This document shows, piece by piece, positions 37,428-44,964 of a stretch of 64,000 nt of DNA. The stretch lies in assembly GCF_005144415.1 (NCBI RefSeq), contig NZ_SWJE01000004.1:1-64000 (forward strand), read 5' to 3'. How positions within the stretch are numbered: the stretch's first letter is position 1; the number at the start of each line of letters is the position of its first letter. The notes under the pieces are model-generated. The model ran no database searches. It worked only from the letters and a program-made list of their open reading frames with translations, and was not told where the DNA came from. A program made the position numbers and the translations under genes. Source of the DNA: Trinickia terrae. Its GTDB lineage: Bacteria; Pseudomonadota; Gammaproteobacteria; Burkholderiales; Burkholderiaceae.

Positions 37428-37853
37428 TCAAGCGGCAGGCAGGATAGGTGCTCGCTTACCGCGCCCCCAGAACACGAAGATACACAACGGAAGCAAAACG
37501 AAATTCAGCGGCAGTACTGATACCTCGCCGCGCGATAAGTGAAACGCAATCGCGGACAACTGCAACGCAATGCATCCAAACGCGGCCTGGACTGTCAAGC
37601 TCGGCTTGATTCTCGTGAGAGATGGCAAGAAGATGCCCAGCCCGCCAGCTAGATCGATCAGGCCAAGCATTCTCACCAGGACCGGCGGAAGCTGGCCTGC
37701 CCAAGGAAGCATCCCGCTGAGTTGCGACATGGGCGCAAGACATTTCACAACTCCGGCAGCACAAAACACCAGGGCCACCACAATCTGGGCTCCCCACAGG
37801 CTACGACGCAGAAGCTTTCCGGGACGTACTGAGGGTGCAATAGTCGCAGCCAT
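37428..37853 (-). CDS. DoxX-family membrane protein
   Basis: From the ATG at 37,853, preceded by GGAGAG, the protein has 141 residues and four membrane helices: LWGAQIVVALVFCAAGVVKC, VLVRMLGLIDLAGGLGIFLP, AAFGCIALQLSAIAFHL and LNFVLLPLCIFVFW. The KxxxP and GLIDLAGGLG motifs are those of DoxX/DoxD-like proteins, which are linked to thiosulfate:quinone or redox chemistry. It lies directly upstream of the DODA-type dioxygenase in the same direction, so the two form a small operon. Confidence 0.8.
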   Translation of the reverse strand: MAATIAPSVRPGKLLRRSLWGAQIVVALVFCAAGVVKCLAPMSQLSGMLPWAGQLPPVLVRMLGLIDLAGGLGIFLPSLTRIKPSLTVQAAFGCIALQLSAIAFHLSRGEVSVLPLNFVLLPLCIFVFWGRGKRAPILPAA

Positions 37854-37991
37854 CGTTTCTCTCCTATGAAATTTTGCAATCCTATCCGCTGGCGAGAACA
37901 ACCAGCTCAATGAACCCTTCCAAGGTTAACGTTTCCAATACTGGAAATCGATGTCACCATTGGAACCGGATAGTTGCCGGAATAGGAAATC

Positions 37992-38891
37992 ATGGGCGAA
38001 CTGGATCTGAGCGGATTGCGAGTGTTTCGGGAGATCGTCGAGTCAGGTAGCTTTGCTGCTGCAGCCGAGCGCCTAAACATCGCCCCTCCGATGGTGAGCA
38101 AGCAACTCGCACGGCTGGAGCGCAAACTCGGAGCACGCCTGCTACATCGAAGCAGCCGGAGGATGAGCCTCACGGAAGCCGGTAGCGCGTTCTACGAGCA
38201 GTGTCGGCAGGCTCTCGACATCCTGGATGCGGCCGCGTCAGCGGTCGGACACGCTTCAAACCTACCCCGCGGTGAACTCAAGGTGAGTGCGCCTTCATGG
38301 TGCGCTACAGGACACTTTGCGGATTTACTGGCAGATTACCGTCTGGCCTATCCAGAGGTCCGATTCGATCTGAATTTTGACAACCGTATGGTGGACCTGA
38401 TTGCAGAGGGTTTCGACGTCGCCTTGCGAGTCACTGCCGAACCGGCCGAAGCCCTTGTTGCAAGGCGGTTATGTCAGGTCAGCTTCCAACTGGTAGTAGC
38501 TCCAAGCTACCTTCACCATGTCGTGGACGCTGCGGGATCCGCACAACGTCGCGTGCTCGCCGCTGTGCTGCCAAATTACCTGAAACCCGGGCCGCTGAAG
38601 GCGCAGGCATTTTCTGCCGGCTCAGCTATCGGCCTTGATCCGGTAATGAAGTCAAGCGATACGACTTTCACATACCAAGCGGCACTGGCAGGCGTGGGCG
38701 CTGCCTATCTACCGGACTGGCTAATCGAACAAGATCTCGCCAGCGGCCGCCTGGTCCGCGTTGAAGGACACTCTGCAGGGCATGCCGCCACGCTCTTTGC
38801 CGTCTTCGCCAGCAGTCATCAGATGCCCCCCAAGGTGCGAACATTCGTCGACTTTCTTTATGACAGGCTGCACGAGAATCGTGCTGCCTGA
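37992..38891 (+). CDS. LysR-family regulator
   Basis: 299 residues. The N-terminal winged HTH reads SGLRVFREIVESGSFAAAAE and LNIAPPMVSKQLARLERKLG, then RLLHRSSRRMSLTEAG; the C-terminal half is a periplasmic-binding-protein-like effector domain (DLIAEGFDVALRVTAEPAEA). It is divergent from the DoxX-dioxygenase pair, the classic geometry for a LysR regulator of its neighbour. The 138-base gap holds both promoters. Confidence 0.88.
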   Translation: MGELDLSGLRVFREIVESGSFAAAAERLNIAPPMVSKQLARLERKLGARLLHRSSRRMSLTEAGSAFYEQCRQALDILDAAASAVGHASNLPRGELKVSAPSWCATGHFADLLADYRLAYPEVRFDLNFDNRMVDLIAEGFDVALRVTAEPAEALVARRLCQVSFQLVVAPSYLHHVVDAAGSAQRRVLAAVLPNYLKPGPLKAQAFSAGSAIGLDPVMKSSDTTFTYQAALAGVGAAYLPDWLIEQDLASGRLVRVEGHSAGHAATLFAVFASSHQMPPKVRTFVDFLYDRLHENRAA

Positions 38892-39050
38892 AATCCCCCG
38901 CTCACTTACCCGCAACCGTGGTGAACCCGCTGCGGACCATCGAGCTGGCGGCGGTTCTCCTGACATTCAACTACATCTTGGACATTGACTGCACGGATCG
39001 GTAAGGGCCGTCGGACAGCGCAGAGACGTCGCTGCCCGACAACCTCATGC

Positions 39051-39125
39051 TCAACGACTGGCGATGTACATCGTGATTTCGAAACCGAAACGTAGATCCG
39101 TGTAAGCGGGTTTAGTCCAGTTCAT
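39051..39125 (-). CDS. pqqA: Coenzyme PQQ precursor peptide PqqA
   Basis: A 24-residue peptide, [20 protein letters not shown] followed by IASR. It matches PqqA over its whole length, including Glu16 and Tyr20 (E-I-T-M-Y), the two residues that PqqE and later enzymes join to make pyrroloquinoline quinone. An AAGGAG site lies seven bases before the ATG. No pqqB-E genes are in the window. It lies 360 bases downstream of a PQQ-type dehydrogenase on the same strand, so it probably supplies extra precursor for that enzyme's cofactor. Confidence 0.9.
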   Translation of the reverse strand: MNWTKPAYTDLRFGFEITMYIASR

Positions 39126-39484
39126 GACTGCTCCTTCTTCAAGGAAAAACACTTTAAAAAATCCGATAACCGATTAAATCAGATACAAGTCGGCCTCGAA
39201 TCAAACCACCAACTCCGTACTACTGCCGTTGATTTCCGGATAGATCCGAGGTAGCTCAAAACATCGCCAACCACCTCCAGATTGCAAACAACCGTGCAGA
39301 CCACTTTCATTCTCCGCAGGGCTCGTTCCGGAAGCGGACTCGCACCGTTGGTATTGTGACAATGTGGGCACGTAGGGCGTGATTCGATCTGTGCTGTTTC
39401 AGCGGTACATCGAATATCGACGTAGCCTTACCCGTAAAGCCATGCTGAGATTCGCAGCGTGAGCGTCGCTCGAATCACACCCAC
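39126..39484. other. Gap upstream of pqqA
   Basis: 359 bases between the dehydrogenase stop and pqqA. The last 60 bases before pqqA are AT-rich (TTTAATCGG, TTTTTTAAAG on the minus strand) and could hold a promoter. A minus-strand frame contains CPHCHNTNG, a zinc-ribbon-like piece, but no complete gene. Confidence 0.45.
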
Positions 39485-41104
39485 TTAAGTGCCGTCTACG
39501 GAGAAAGCATAGAACGTGAAGCTTTGCGTCCCGAGCCCAGAACGGCTGTAACCGTTGCCCCAATACACCGTCCCATTGCTGTCTATGGCCGGACCAGCGT
39601 TCGACGAACCTTGTCCCACGTAATCCCAGAGCACCGCACCCGTGGCGCCGTTCAGCGCATACATGTGTCCGCTCATTGAACCCGCGAACACCACGCCGTT
39701 GGACACGGACACGGCACCGTAGTCAGTCGCACTACCGGAAGGATCGGCCAATTGCCAGAGAATTTTCCCCGTTGCGGGATCAATTGCGGCGAACGAACCT
39801 GTCGTTACCGTTGCGCCATTCACCGTGTACGCGACCTTGCTTCCGTCCGAGCTGGCAACATAGATGCGAGTGCCATCGGCGGCTGTACCCCATAAGATTC
39901 CTCCCAAATCCGACCCAGGGCCTATGGTGGTGCTCGACACAATGGCGCCGGTCTGTCTATCGAGCAACCAGTAGATTCCGCTTTTCTGGCCGGCACCAAC
40001 GAGCAGGCGCTTGGTGCCATCGGGGTTGTTGACCTTGATAAGATTCGGCCCGGAGCCAATGTCAAAATCCTCGCCAGGTGGCGGCGGGCAGTTCGTCGAC
40101 GGACTGGCATTTGCCATGCAGGCAAAGGTCCAGGAGTCGTAGCCTTGCACTCCGGTACTCCACTTGATGCGGCCGGTGGCCATGTCGAGTGCGACCACGG
40201 AATCGACATGGTCATCCGGACTCAAGCATGTTGCCGCACTCCCTCCGGCCGCCTCACAGGCTCGGACGGACGCAGGAACCGTGTAGTTGTTGCCCGTCGT
40301 GATGAATACGGTGTTAGTCGCCTCGTCGATGGCCGGGGTGCTGCTCCACACCGCAGCCCCGCTGTAGCCACCGGGAGCGCCGCCGTTGTTCGGTATCATG
40401 GGAGTGGTCCATTTGATCTGGCCGGTCTTCGCATCAACGGCTGAGAATGAACCCTGGAACGTGCAGCAAGCGTAGTTCGGATTTCCGGCCACGGCCTCCT
40501 CCGAAGAAGAAGCGCCTACATAGACCACTCCTTTGTACACAACCGGCGACTGCGTGATGATAGCTAACGTGGCGGGATTAATCGCGTTACTCCTCCAGAT
40601 CAGGTTGCCCGTATGTGCATTCAGTGCGAGCAGGTGGCCACCGTTCTGGTCCCCGATGTAAACCACGCCATCGACGACGGCAGGGCTGGTGCGAGAAACC
40701 GCGCCTTGCGGTTCACCGGCGAAGCTGTCGATCCGATGCTCCCAGATGAGTTTTCCTGTCGAGGCGTCCAGCTTGGTCAAGTATCCTCCCCAATCTGGGA
40801 TATAGACTGCTCCATCGACCACTGCGGGTGTGGCCGACACGTCACCATGAACGGCTCTTGACCATTTCAACTTCAGTCTGCTTGCATTGTGTATACCTAA
40901 CTTTGTCTGTCGGTCTTGCGAGCGCGTATTGTGCAAGTTCTGCCCCCCCATGGCCCATTGACCGGCCGCTGAGGACGGAGAGGGTTGAGCGGACTGAGCC
41001 CAGGCGCTGGCGACGCTGCCAAGCGCCAACCCCACGACGACCACGATCTTGCCAAGGATGCTGGGCCACCCTATATCCCTACGACCCGTTGATGAGCTAT
41101 CCAT
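39485..41104 (-). CDS. PQQ-type dehydrogenase (PQQ-binding-like beta-propeller), no heme domain
   Basis: 539 residues with a signal peptide (ending ASAWAQ) and repeated propeller motifs such as ATPAVVDGAVYIPDWGGYLT, SPAVVDGVVYIGDQNGGHLL and AVSVSNGVVFAGSMSGHMYA, with A-x-D-x-x-T-G-K-x-x-W blades. The vicinal Cys pair in YACCTFQGS resembles that of quinohaemoprotein and polyvinyl-alcohol dehydrogenases. There is no CxxCH, so no cytochrome c domain. It oxidises an alcohol or similar in the periplasm, passing electrons to an outside acceptor. Start is at a downstream ATG after an AAAACCAGAG stretch. Confidence 0.82.
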   Translation of the reverse strand: MDSSSTGRRDIGWPSILGKIVVVVGLALGSVASAWAQSAQPSPSSAAGQWAMGGQNLHNTRSQDRQTKLGIHNASRLKLKWSRAVHGDVSATPAVVDGAVYIPDWGGYLTKLDASTGKLIWEHRIDSFAGEPQGAVSRTSPAVVDGVVYIGDQNGGHLLALNAHTGNLIWRSNAINPATLAIITQSPVVYKGVVYVGASSSEEAVAGNPNYACCTFQGSFSAVDAKTGQIKWTTPMIPNNGGAPGGYSGAAVWSSTPAIDEATNTVFITTGNNYTVPASVRACEAAGGSAATCLSPDDHVDSVVALDMATGRIKWSTGVQGYDSWTFACMANASPSTNCPPPPGEDFDIGSGPNLIKVNNPDGTKRLLVGAGQKSGIYWLLDRQTGAIVSSTTIGPGSDLGGILWGTAADGTRIYVASSDGSKVAYTVNGATVTTGSFAAIDPATGKILWQLADPSGSATDYGAVSVSNGVVFAGSMSGHMYALNGATGAVLWDYVGQGSSNAGPAIDSNGTVYWGNGYSRSGLGTQSFTFYAFSVDGT

Positions 41105-41150
41105 ACTCTGGTTTTCTCCTGTTCACCGATTAATGCATGCTATGGTTTGC

Positions 41151-41468
41151 TTATATTTTCCCCAATGGCCAGAACGCGCACGCAAGCGATGCGAACACGA
41201 GGTAACGGTCGGCGAGCTTGCCGTACCGAGTGGGGACACGACGAAAATGTTTGATTCGGTTCGTGAAGCGTTTGACAAGATTGCGTGTGCGGTACAGCGT
41301 GCGGCTATAGCGACACTTCGTCTAGTGATTCGAGCGCGACGGAATCGACAGCATCGTTTCGAGAAATCAGCGGTTATCGGCAGCCGTTCCGCTACGGTTG
41401 CCTTCTTTGCCCGGCAGGATCGGTTCAGCTTTTGTCCATAGCTCGTCGTTCAGTAGCGTTCGGATCAT
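41151..41468 (-). pseudogene. IS5-family (IS427-like) transposase, catalytic core deleted
   Basis: The start MIRTLLNDELWTKAEPILPG is a normal IS427-type N-terminus. After a few frameshifts it jumps to the C-terminal signature YRTRNLVKRFTNRIKHFRRV followed by PTRYGKLADRYLVFASLA. The DDE core between them is missing, about 150-200 residues. It is a miniature dead copy lying between the dehydrogenase and a DoxX gene. Confidence 0.75.
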
Positions 41469-41507
41469 CCTGCCTCGCTTGCGCAAAAAGCAAGATGTAG
41501 AGCGACC

Positions 41508-41921
41508 CTAGCTAGTTTTCAGAGAAGCGGCACGGGAAGCTGCCCCCCCGTCTAGGCTGAACGCGCCGGCACCAAAATAGGTGATCTGCAGGAGACCGCC
41601 GGCCATCATCACGTTCTTCAGAAAGTTAATCATCTGGTTCTTGTCGGCGAAGTTGTGGTGGAAGAACACCGCCGTAGCCACACAGAACACCGCCATCACC
41701 AGCGACGTGAAGCGGACACGGTAGCCTGACAGTAGCAGCAGGCCACCGCCCAGCTCGATGAGCACCGAGACAATGAACGCGAGCGATGGCACTGGCAAAC
41801 CAACGGCCGCGATATAGCCGACGGTCGCGGAGTAAGCTCCCAGCTTGCCCAAACCGCTCATGACAAACGGCGCTCCGAGCATGATTCGGCCCAACAGCGG
41901 AAGAAATTTGTAGCTATCCAT
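41508..41921 (-). CDS. DoxX-family membrane protein
   Basis: 137 residues with four hydrophobic segments: LGRIMLGAPFVMSGLGKLGA, LAFIVSVLIELGGGLLLLSG, SLVMAVFCVATAVFFHH and NVMMAGGLLQITYFGAGAFS. The LIELGGG and KNxMMAGG motifs are DoxX hallmarks. It is a different subfamily from the DoxX at 37,428. A GGAGG site (minus strand) precedes the ATG. There is no partner gene next to it except IS debris and the decayed dioxygenase mosaic. Confidence 0.82.
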   Translation of the reverse strand: MDSYKFLPLLGRIMLGAPFVMSGLGKLGAYSATVGYIAAVGLPVPSLAFIVSVLIELGGGLLLLSGYRVRFTSLVMAVFCVATAVFFHHNFADKNQMINFLKNVMMAGGLLQITYFGAGAFSLDGGAASRAASLKTS

Positions 41922-42107
41922 GATGACCTCCTGAAATGAAAATTACGTTAGTGGACTGCGAAAGGAGAACATAGCCGGTGTCCACCATCACCAGCTCAGA
42001 GTCTTCGAGGGCAGATATCTGAGAGACCGCTACTTTCGCGATCGCAACGCCCTCTAGCGTCCCCAACAGTTTTCATCGCCGTTCCACACAATCAGTTATC
42101 CTAATAT

Positions 42108-42690
42108 TTAATGTGCATAATTGAGCTCAGAGCTGACCGCGAGATGGTTCTTCGCGCGCAGCCATCCGAGATCAACGCTACCCAATCGCGACTTGGCCGA
42201 ATTCCAACTCCCCGCGATCGGCATCCAATACTGTCGCAAGAACTCGACAGCTCCAGCGGTGGTCACCCAGTTCAGAATCTCCGACGAGCCCGAGTTCAGC
42301 GCGCCGCGTGGAATAGCGCGCAATGCCGCATGATCGTGGGTTTGCAGTGTATGAAGAACCCGAAGGTCCAGTTCCTCGTCGACGATGAAGTGACTTAATC
42401 CCCCGGAAGCAACGACGGCGACTCGAACGTCCTCCGGAAAACTTTTCACCGCCGCCCCCAATTGCGACGCCAATATCCAGGCACCGAGATGCCATCGGAA
42501 CATTCGGCGGGAAGTACGTATTGAGCAATACATGCATCCGGTCACCTTTCTGACGCTCTTTCTCGCTAAGAACCCAGTCACGATGATCTGGCGTGCCCCC
42601 GGCACGCGAACCTCGCATTGGCCGCAAGCTCCTTCTCGACAGAAGACGAGATGTCCACACCAGCGTGCTCAAGAATCTCCAGAGCCCTCT
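42108..42690 (-). pseudogene. Mosaic remnant: VanB-like reductase end + LigB end + Rieske start
   Basis: Read on the minus strand in changing frames, three segments follow each other. First a reductase C-terminus (ALEILEHAGVDISSS; CEVRV-like; GTPDHRDWVLSEKERQKGDR), compare GQPDHRDWVLSERERQQCDR at 4,540. Then a LigB C-terminal half (LLNTYFPPNVPMASRCLDIG; SGGLSHFIVDEELDLRVL; GALNSGSSEILNW). Then the first residues of a Rieske subunit (FLRQYWMPIAG). The order matches the intact cluster but with the intervening genes lost. Identity to the intact genes is high but not total, so it comes from a diverged second copy. Confidence 0.85.
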
Positions 42691-42691
42691 C

Positions 42692-42715
42692 ATTGCATTC
42701 TAGATTGAATTCAAT
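42692..42715. promoter_or_regulatory. Operator-like boxes of the remnant cluster
   Basis: On the minus strand the boxes read ATTGAATTCAAT then CTAGAATGCAAT, the same two-box layout as 3,581-3,604 in front of the intact reductase. Flanking bases (GGGAATACCCT, GTGACAA) are also shared. This is the promoter region of the lost second copy. Confidence 0.55.
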
Positions 42716-42869
42716 GATTGTCACGCTAGGGTATTCCCCATGCCCTGGTCCGCTGACAAGGCCGCGAGCTCCAAAACACCCGACAAATCCGTCTGACACC
42801 ACCGTCGCACAGGGACTCAGCATGCTCGATTAAATTCAATCGTTAGTGTTATCACAAATAGAAGTCATT

Positions 42870-42881
42870 ATTGAATTCAAT
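42870..42881. promoter_or_regulatory. Perfect palindromic box ATTGAATTCAAT
   Basis: A perfect 12-bp palindrome about 155 bases upstream (on the minus strand) of the two-box site. It corresponds in position to O1 at 3,384 in the intact promoter; both are followed by AATGA when read in the reductase direction. A weaker version, ATTAAATTCAAT, is at 42,829-42,840. Confidence 0.55.
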
Positions 42882-42909
42882 AAGGCATGTCACATGCTAA
42901 GATGCTGAC

Positions 42910-43391
42910 GTGACGGCAGTGAAAAAGGAAGCCCGCGCGACCCAAGACAACTTCAAGGATTCGTGGCACAGGTGTCGATTCGCCCTCATTCCGGCCGACG
43001 TCGTGTTCGAGCCGCGCTATCCACCGCTGCCGGACCTCGAACTGCCGAATCGAGAGGAGGTGATCCGAGGCGTCCTGAAGCAAAAGTCCGAGTGGTGGCG
43101 CATCCGCGTCGCCTCGGGCGAGTCGTTCGCAATCGCAGGCTTGTGGCGTCCGTGGCCGGAGGTCGATGGAGGCGAATCCTACGGATTCGCGATGATCACG
43201 GTCAACGCTGACGAGCATTCGTTGCTGCGCCAGTTTCATAAACACCTGACCCCAGACGGCGCGCCGAATGAGAAACGCGGCGTCGTGATCCTCCGCCCCG
43301 ACCAGTACGATGACTTTCTCAGTTGTCGAGATCCGGAAGTCGCGCGCACTTTCCTGTCGTTGCTGCCGCCCGACGCGTATGCCATCGCGCC
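42910..43391 (+). pseudogene. SRAP/YedK-like gene fragment lacking both ends
   Basis: The frame reads DNFKDSWHRCRFALIPADVV, SEWWRIRVASGESFAIAGLW, GFAMITVNADEHSLLRQFH with the conserved His, and NEKRGVVILRPDQYDDFLSC up to LPPDAYAIAP. This is the second half of a SOS-response-associated peptidase (SRAP) protein, which crosslinks to abasic sites in single-stranded DNA. The N-terminus with the catalytic Cys2 is missing (expected about 90 residues) and the C-terminal tail sits at 34,657. It ends at the right inversion breakpoint. Confidence 0.8.
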
Positions 43392-43706
43392 AACTATGGC
43401 ACGCACAAAACGCCCTCGATCGAAGCCTGGTTCACTCGTCATCTTCGCTTCCATGTCCACTTCACACCCACCTCGGCGTCGTGGCTTAACCAGGTGGAAC
43501 GATGGTTTGCCGCGCTCACTGAAAAATACCTTCGACGCGGTACGCATCGGTCGACACGTCAACTCGAAGACGCGATCCGTCATTACCTGGATGTCTATAA
43601 CGCGAACCCCAAACCGTTTGTCCGGAGCAAGTCGGCGGATGAGATCCTGTCCAGCCTCGAACGGTTTTGTGTGCGGGTCCGGAAGGCTGCGGCAGGAGCA
43701 TCATGA
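43392..43706 (+). pseudogene. IS630-family transposase, C-terminal third
   Basis: Begins at NYGTHKTPSIEAWF, the second catalytic Asp motif minus the Asp itself, and runs through HVHFTPTSASWLNQVERWFA (third catalytic Glu) and DVYNANPKPFVRSKSADEIL to a stop at 43,704-43,706. It complements the N-terminal fragment at 34,733-35,487 with no overlap and almost no gap. Confidence 0.88.
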
Positions 43707-43943
43707 ATATCAAACCGATGCAATTGATGAAGTCGCCCTAGCCCTTCTCTACGTGACCCTGCATGACCGATACCGTGCATGGAAGGGCTTCGACTGAGAT
43801 GTGCTGAACCGACTCCATGAGCGAGGCTTCATCGAAGACCCTGTCAACAAGACGAAGTCCGTGATCTTTACGGAAGAAGGGCTGCGCGAGTCCGAGCGAC
43901 TTTTTAATCAGCACTTTGTCATTCCGGAAAGAACCGGGAATTG
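43707..43943 (+). pseudogene. DUF6429-family small protein with an in-frame stop
   Basis: The sequence EYQTDAIDEVALALLYVTLH and DRYRAWKGFD is followed by TGA at 43,796-43,798 where the family has Trp, then VLNRLHERGFIEDPVNKTKS and VIFTEEGLRESERLF. A single TGG-to-TGA change splits an otherwise complete DUF6429 protein. The normal start region is fused to the end of the IS630 fragment. Function of the family is unknown to me. Confidence 0.7.
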
Positions 43944-43961
43944 ATTCAACGAACTTCTAAC

Positions 43962-44297
43962 TCACGACACTAGGTGGAATGCGCCTTCGGCAGCACGTTT
44001 GCGTGCAGCGGTTTCGGCTCTGCGGTGCTCGACCGGATTCGTACCCTCGCGGATGAGCTGCGCGCGATCGCGGCAGATTTGCGTGCCTCGGCGAGCGCAA
44101 CCTCGGGGTAGGGGGCCGAGGCTGAGAAAGTTCTCCTTGCCGGTGCTTGGGCGGCGAGAGCGGAGCAGCCACGTCTTGCTCCCGTCCGGCCAGACGCGCA
44201 GAGCAAGCCCGTTCCCATCGGCGAGCAGGTGGGGGCGCTCGCGCGGTTTTGCGACACGAAACACCACTTCGGACTTGGGGGCGACGCGTTTGGGCAT
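43962..44297 (-). pseudogene. Tyrosine-integrase N-terminus (DUF4102/P4-type), frameshifted
   Basis: From 44,297 the frame gives MPKRVAPKSEVVFRVAKPRE and HLLADGNGLALRVWPDGSKT, the arm-binding domain of P4-like integrases. Two shifts are then needed to read FLSLGPYPEVALAEARKSAA and LIREGTNPVEHRRAETAARK. The catalytic domain is absent. Such integrases sit next to the tRNA gene they target; here two tRNA-Leu genes start 140 bases away, so this marks an island edge. Confidence 0.72.
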
Positions 44298-44372
44298 GGG
44301 CTGGCACCTCGATTCCGCGTATCCGCAAAAATCGCCGATGCCCCCGGATGTGGTGGCCATCCGCGGAAACAA

Positions 44373-44406
44373 AAAACCCCGTAAGATCTTGATCTTACGG
44401 GGTTTC
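44373..44406 (-). terminator. Terminator downstream of tRNA-Leu 1
   Basis: A 14-bp perfect stem (AAACCCCGTAAGAT / ATCTTACGGGGTTT) with a 4-base loop and, in the minus direction, a T-run of six. It follows the tRNA-Leu at 44,440 by about 35 bases. Confidence 0.85.
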
Positions 44407-44439
44407 TCGGACTACTTCGGCTTACGCCGGAATAACTGT

Positions 44440-44524
<85 letters not shown>

Positions 44525-44642
44525 TTGCTTCAAGCTAGACCGCTATTGTAGCGAGACGGCGAAAAGTGTCAATTGGAATGTGAATGATCTGCGAGGAGAT
44601 GGGCCTGGCTCGCACAGAATCGTCTCGCGAAGGCTAGAAACG

Positions 44643-44671
44643 AAAAAGGCCAGCATAATGCTGGCCTTTTT
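44643..44671. terminator. Terminator between the two tRNA-Leu genes
   Basis: AAAAAGGCCAGCAT pairs with ATGCTGGCCTTTTT almost without a loop. The T-runs on both strands allow it to work in both directions; it is five bases downstream of tRNA-Leu copy 2. Confidence 0.85.
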
Positions 44672-44676
44672 AAATC

Positions 44677-44761
<85 letters not shown>

Positions 44762-44964
44762 AGGTGTGTGCTGCAACAGAGACGGCAATTATAGCGACCC
44801 CAGAAAAACTGTCAAGCATTTTGACTTGCGGCGACGGACCGCCGCCGCAGTGCCTCACCGCGCTCGCGCCGGGTCTGGTGGGCCGCTCGGCGGGTGTTAG
44901 AATGCCCCGCACGCCCGCGCGTCAACATCAGCGACCGAGACGAGTACAAATCATCGACAAGCCC

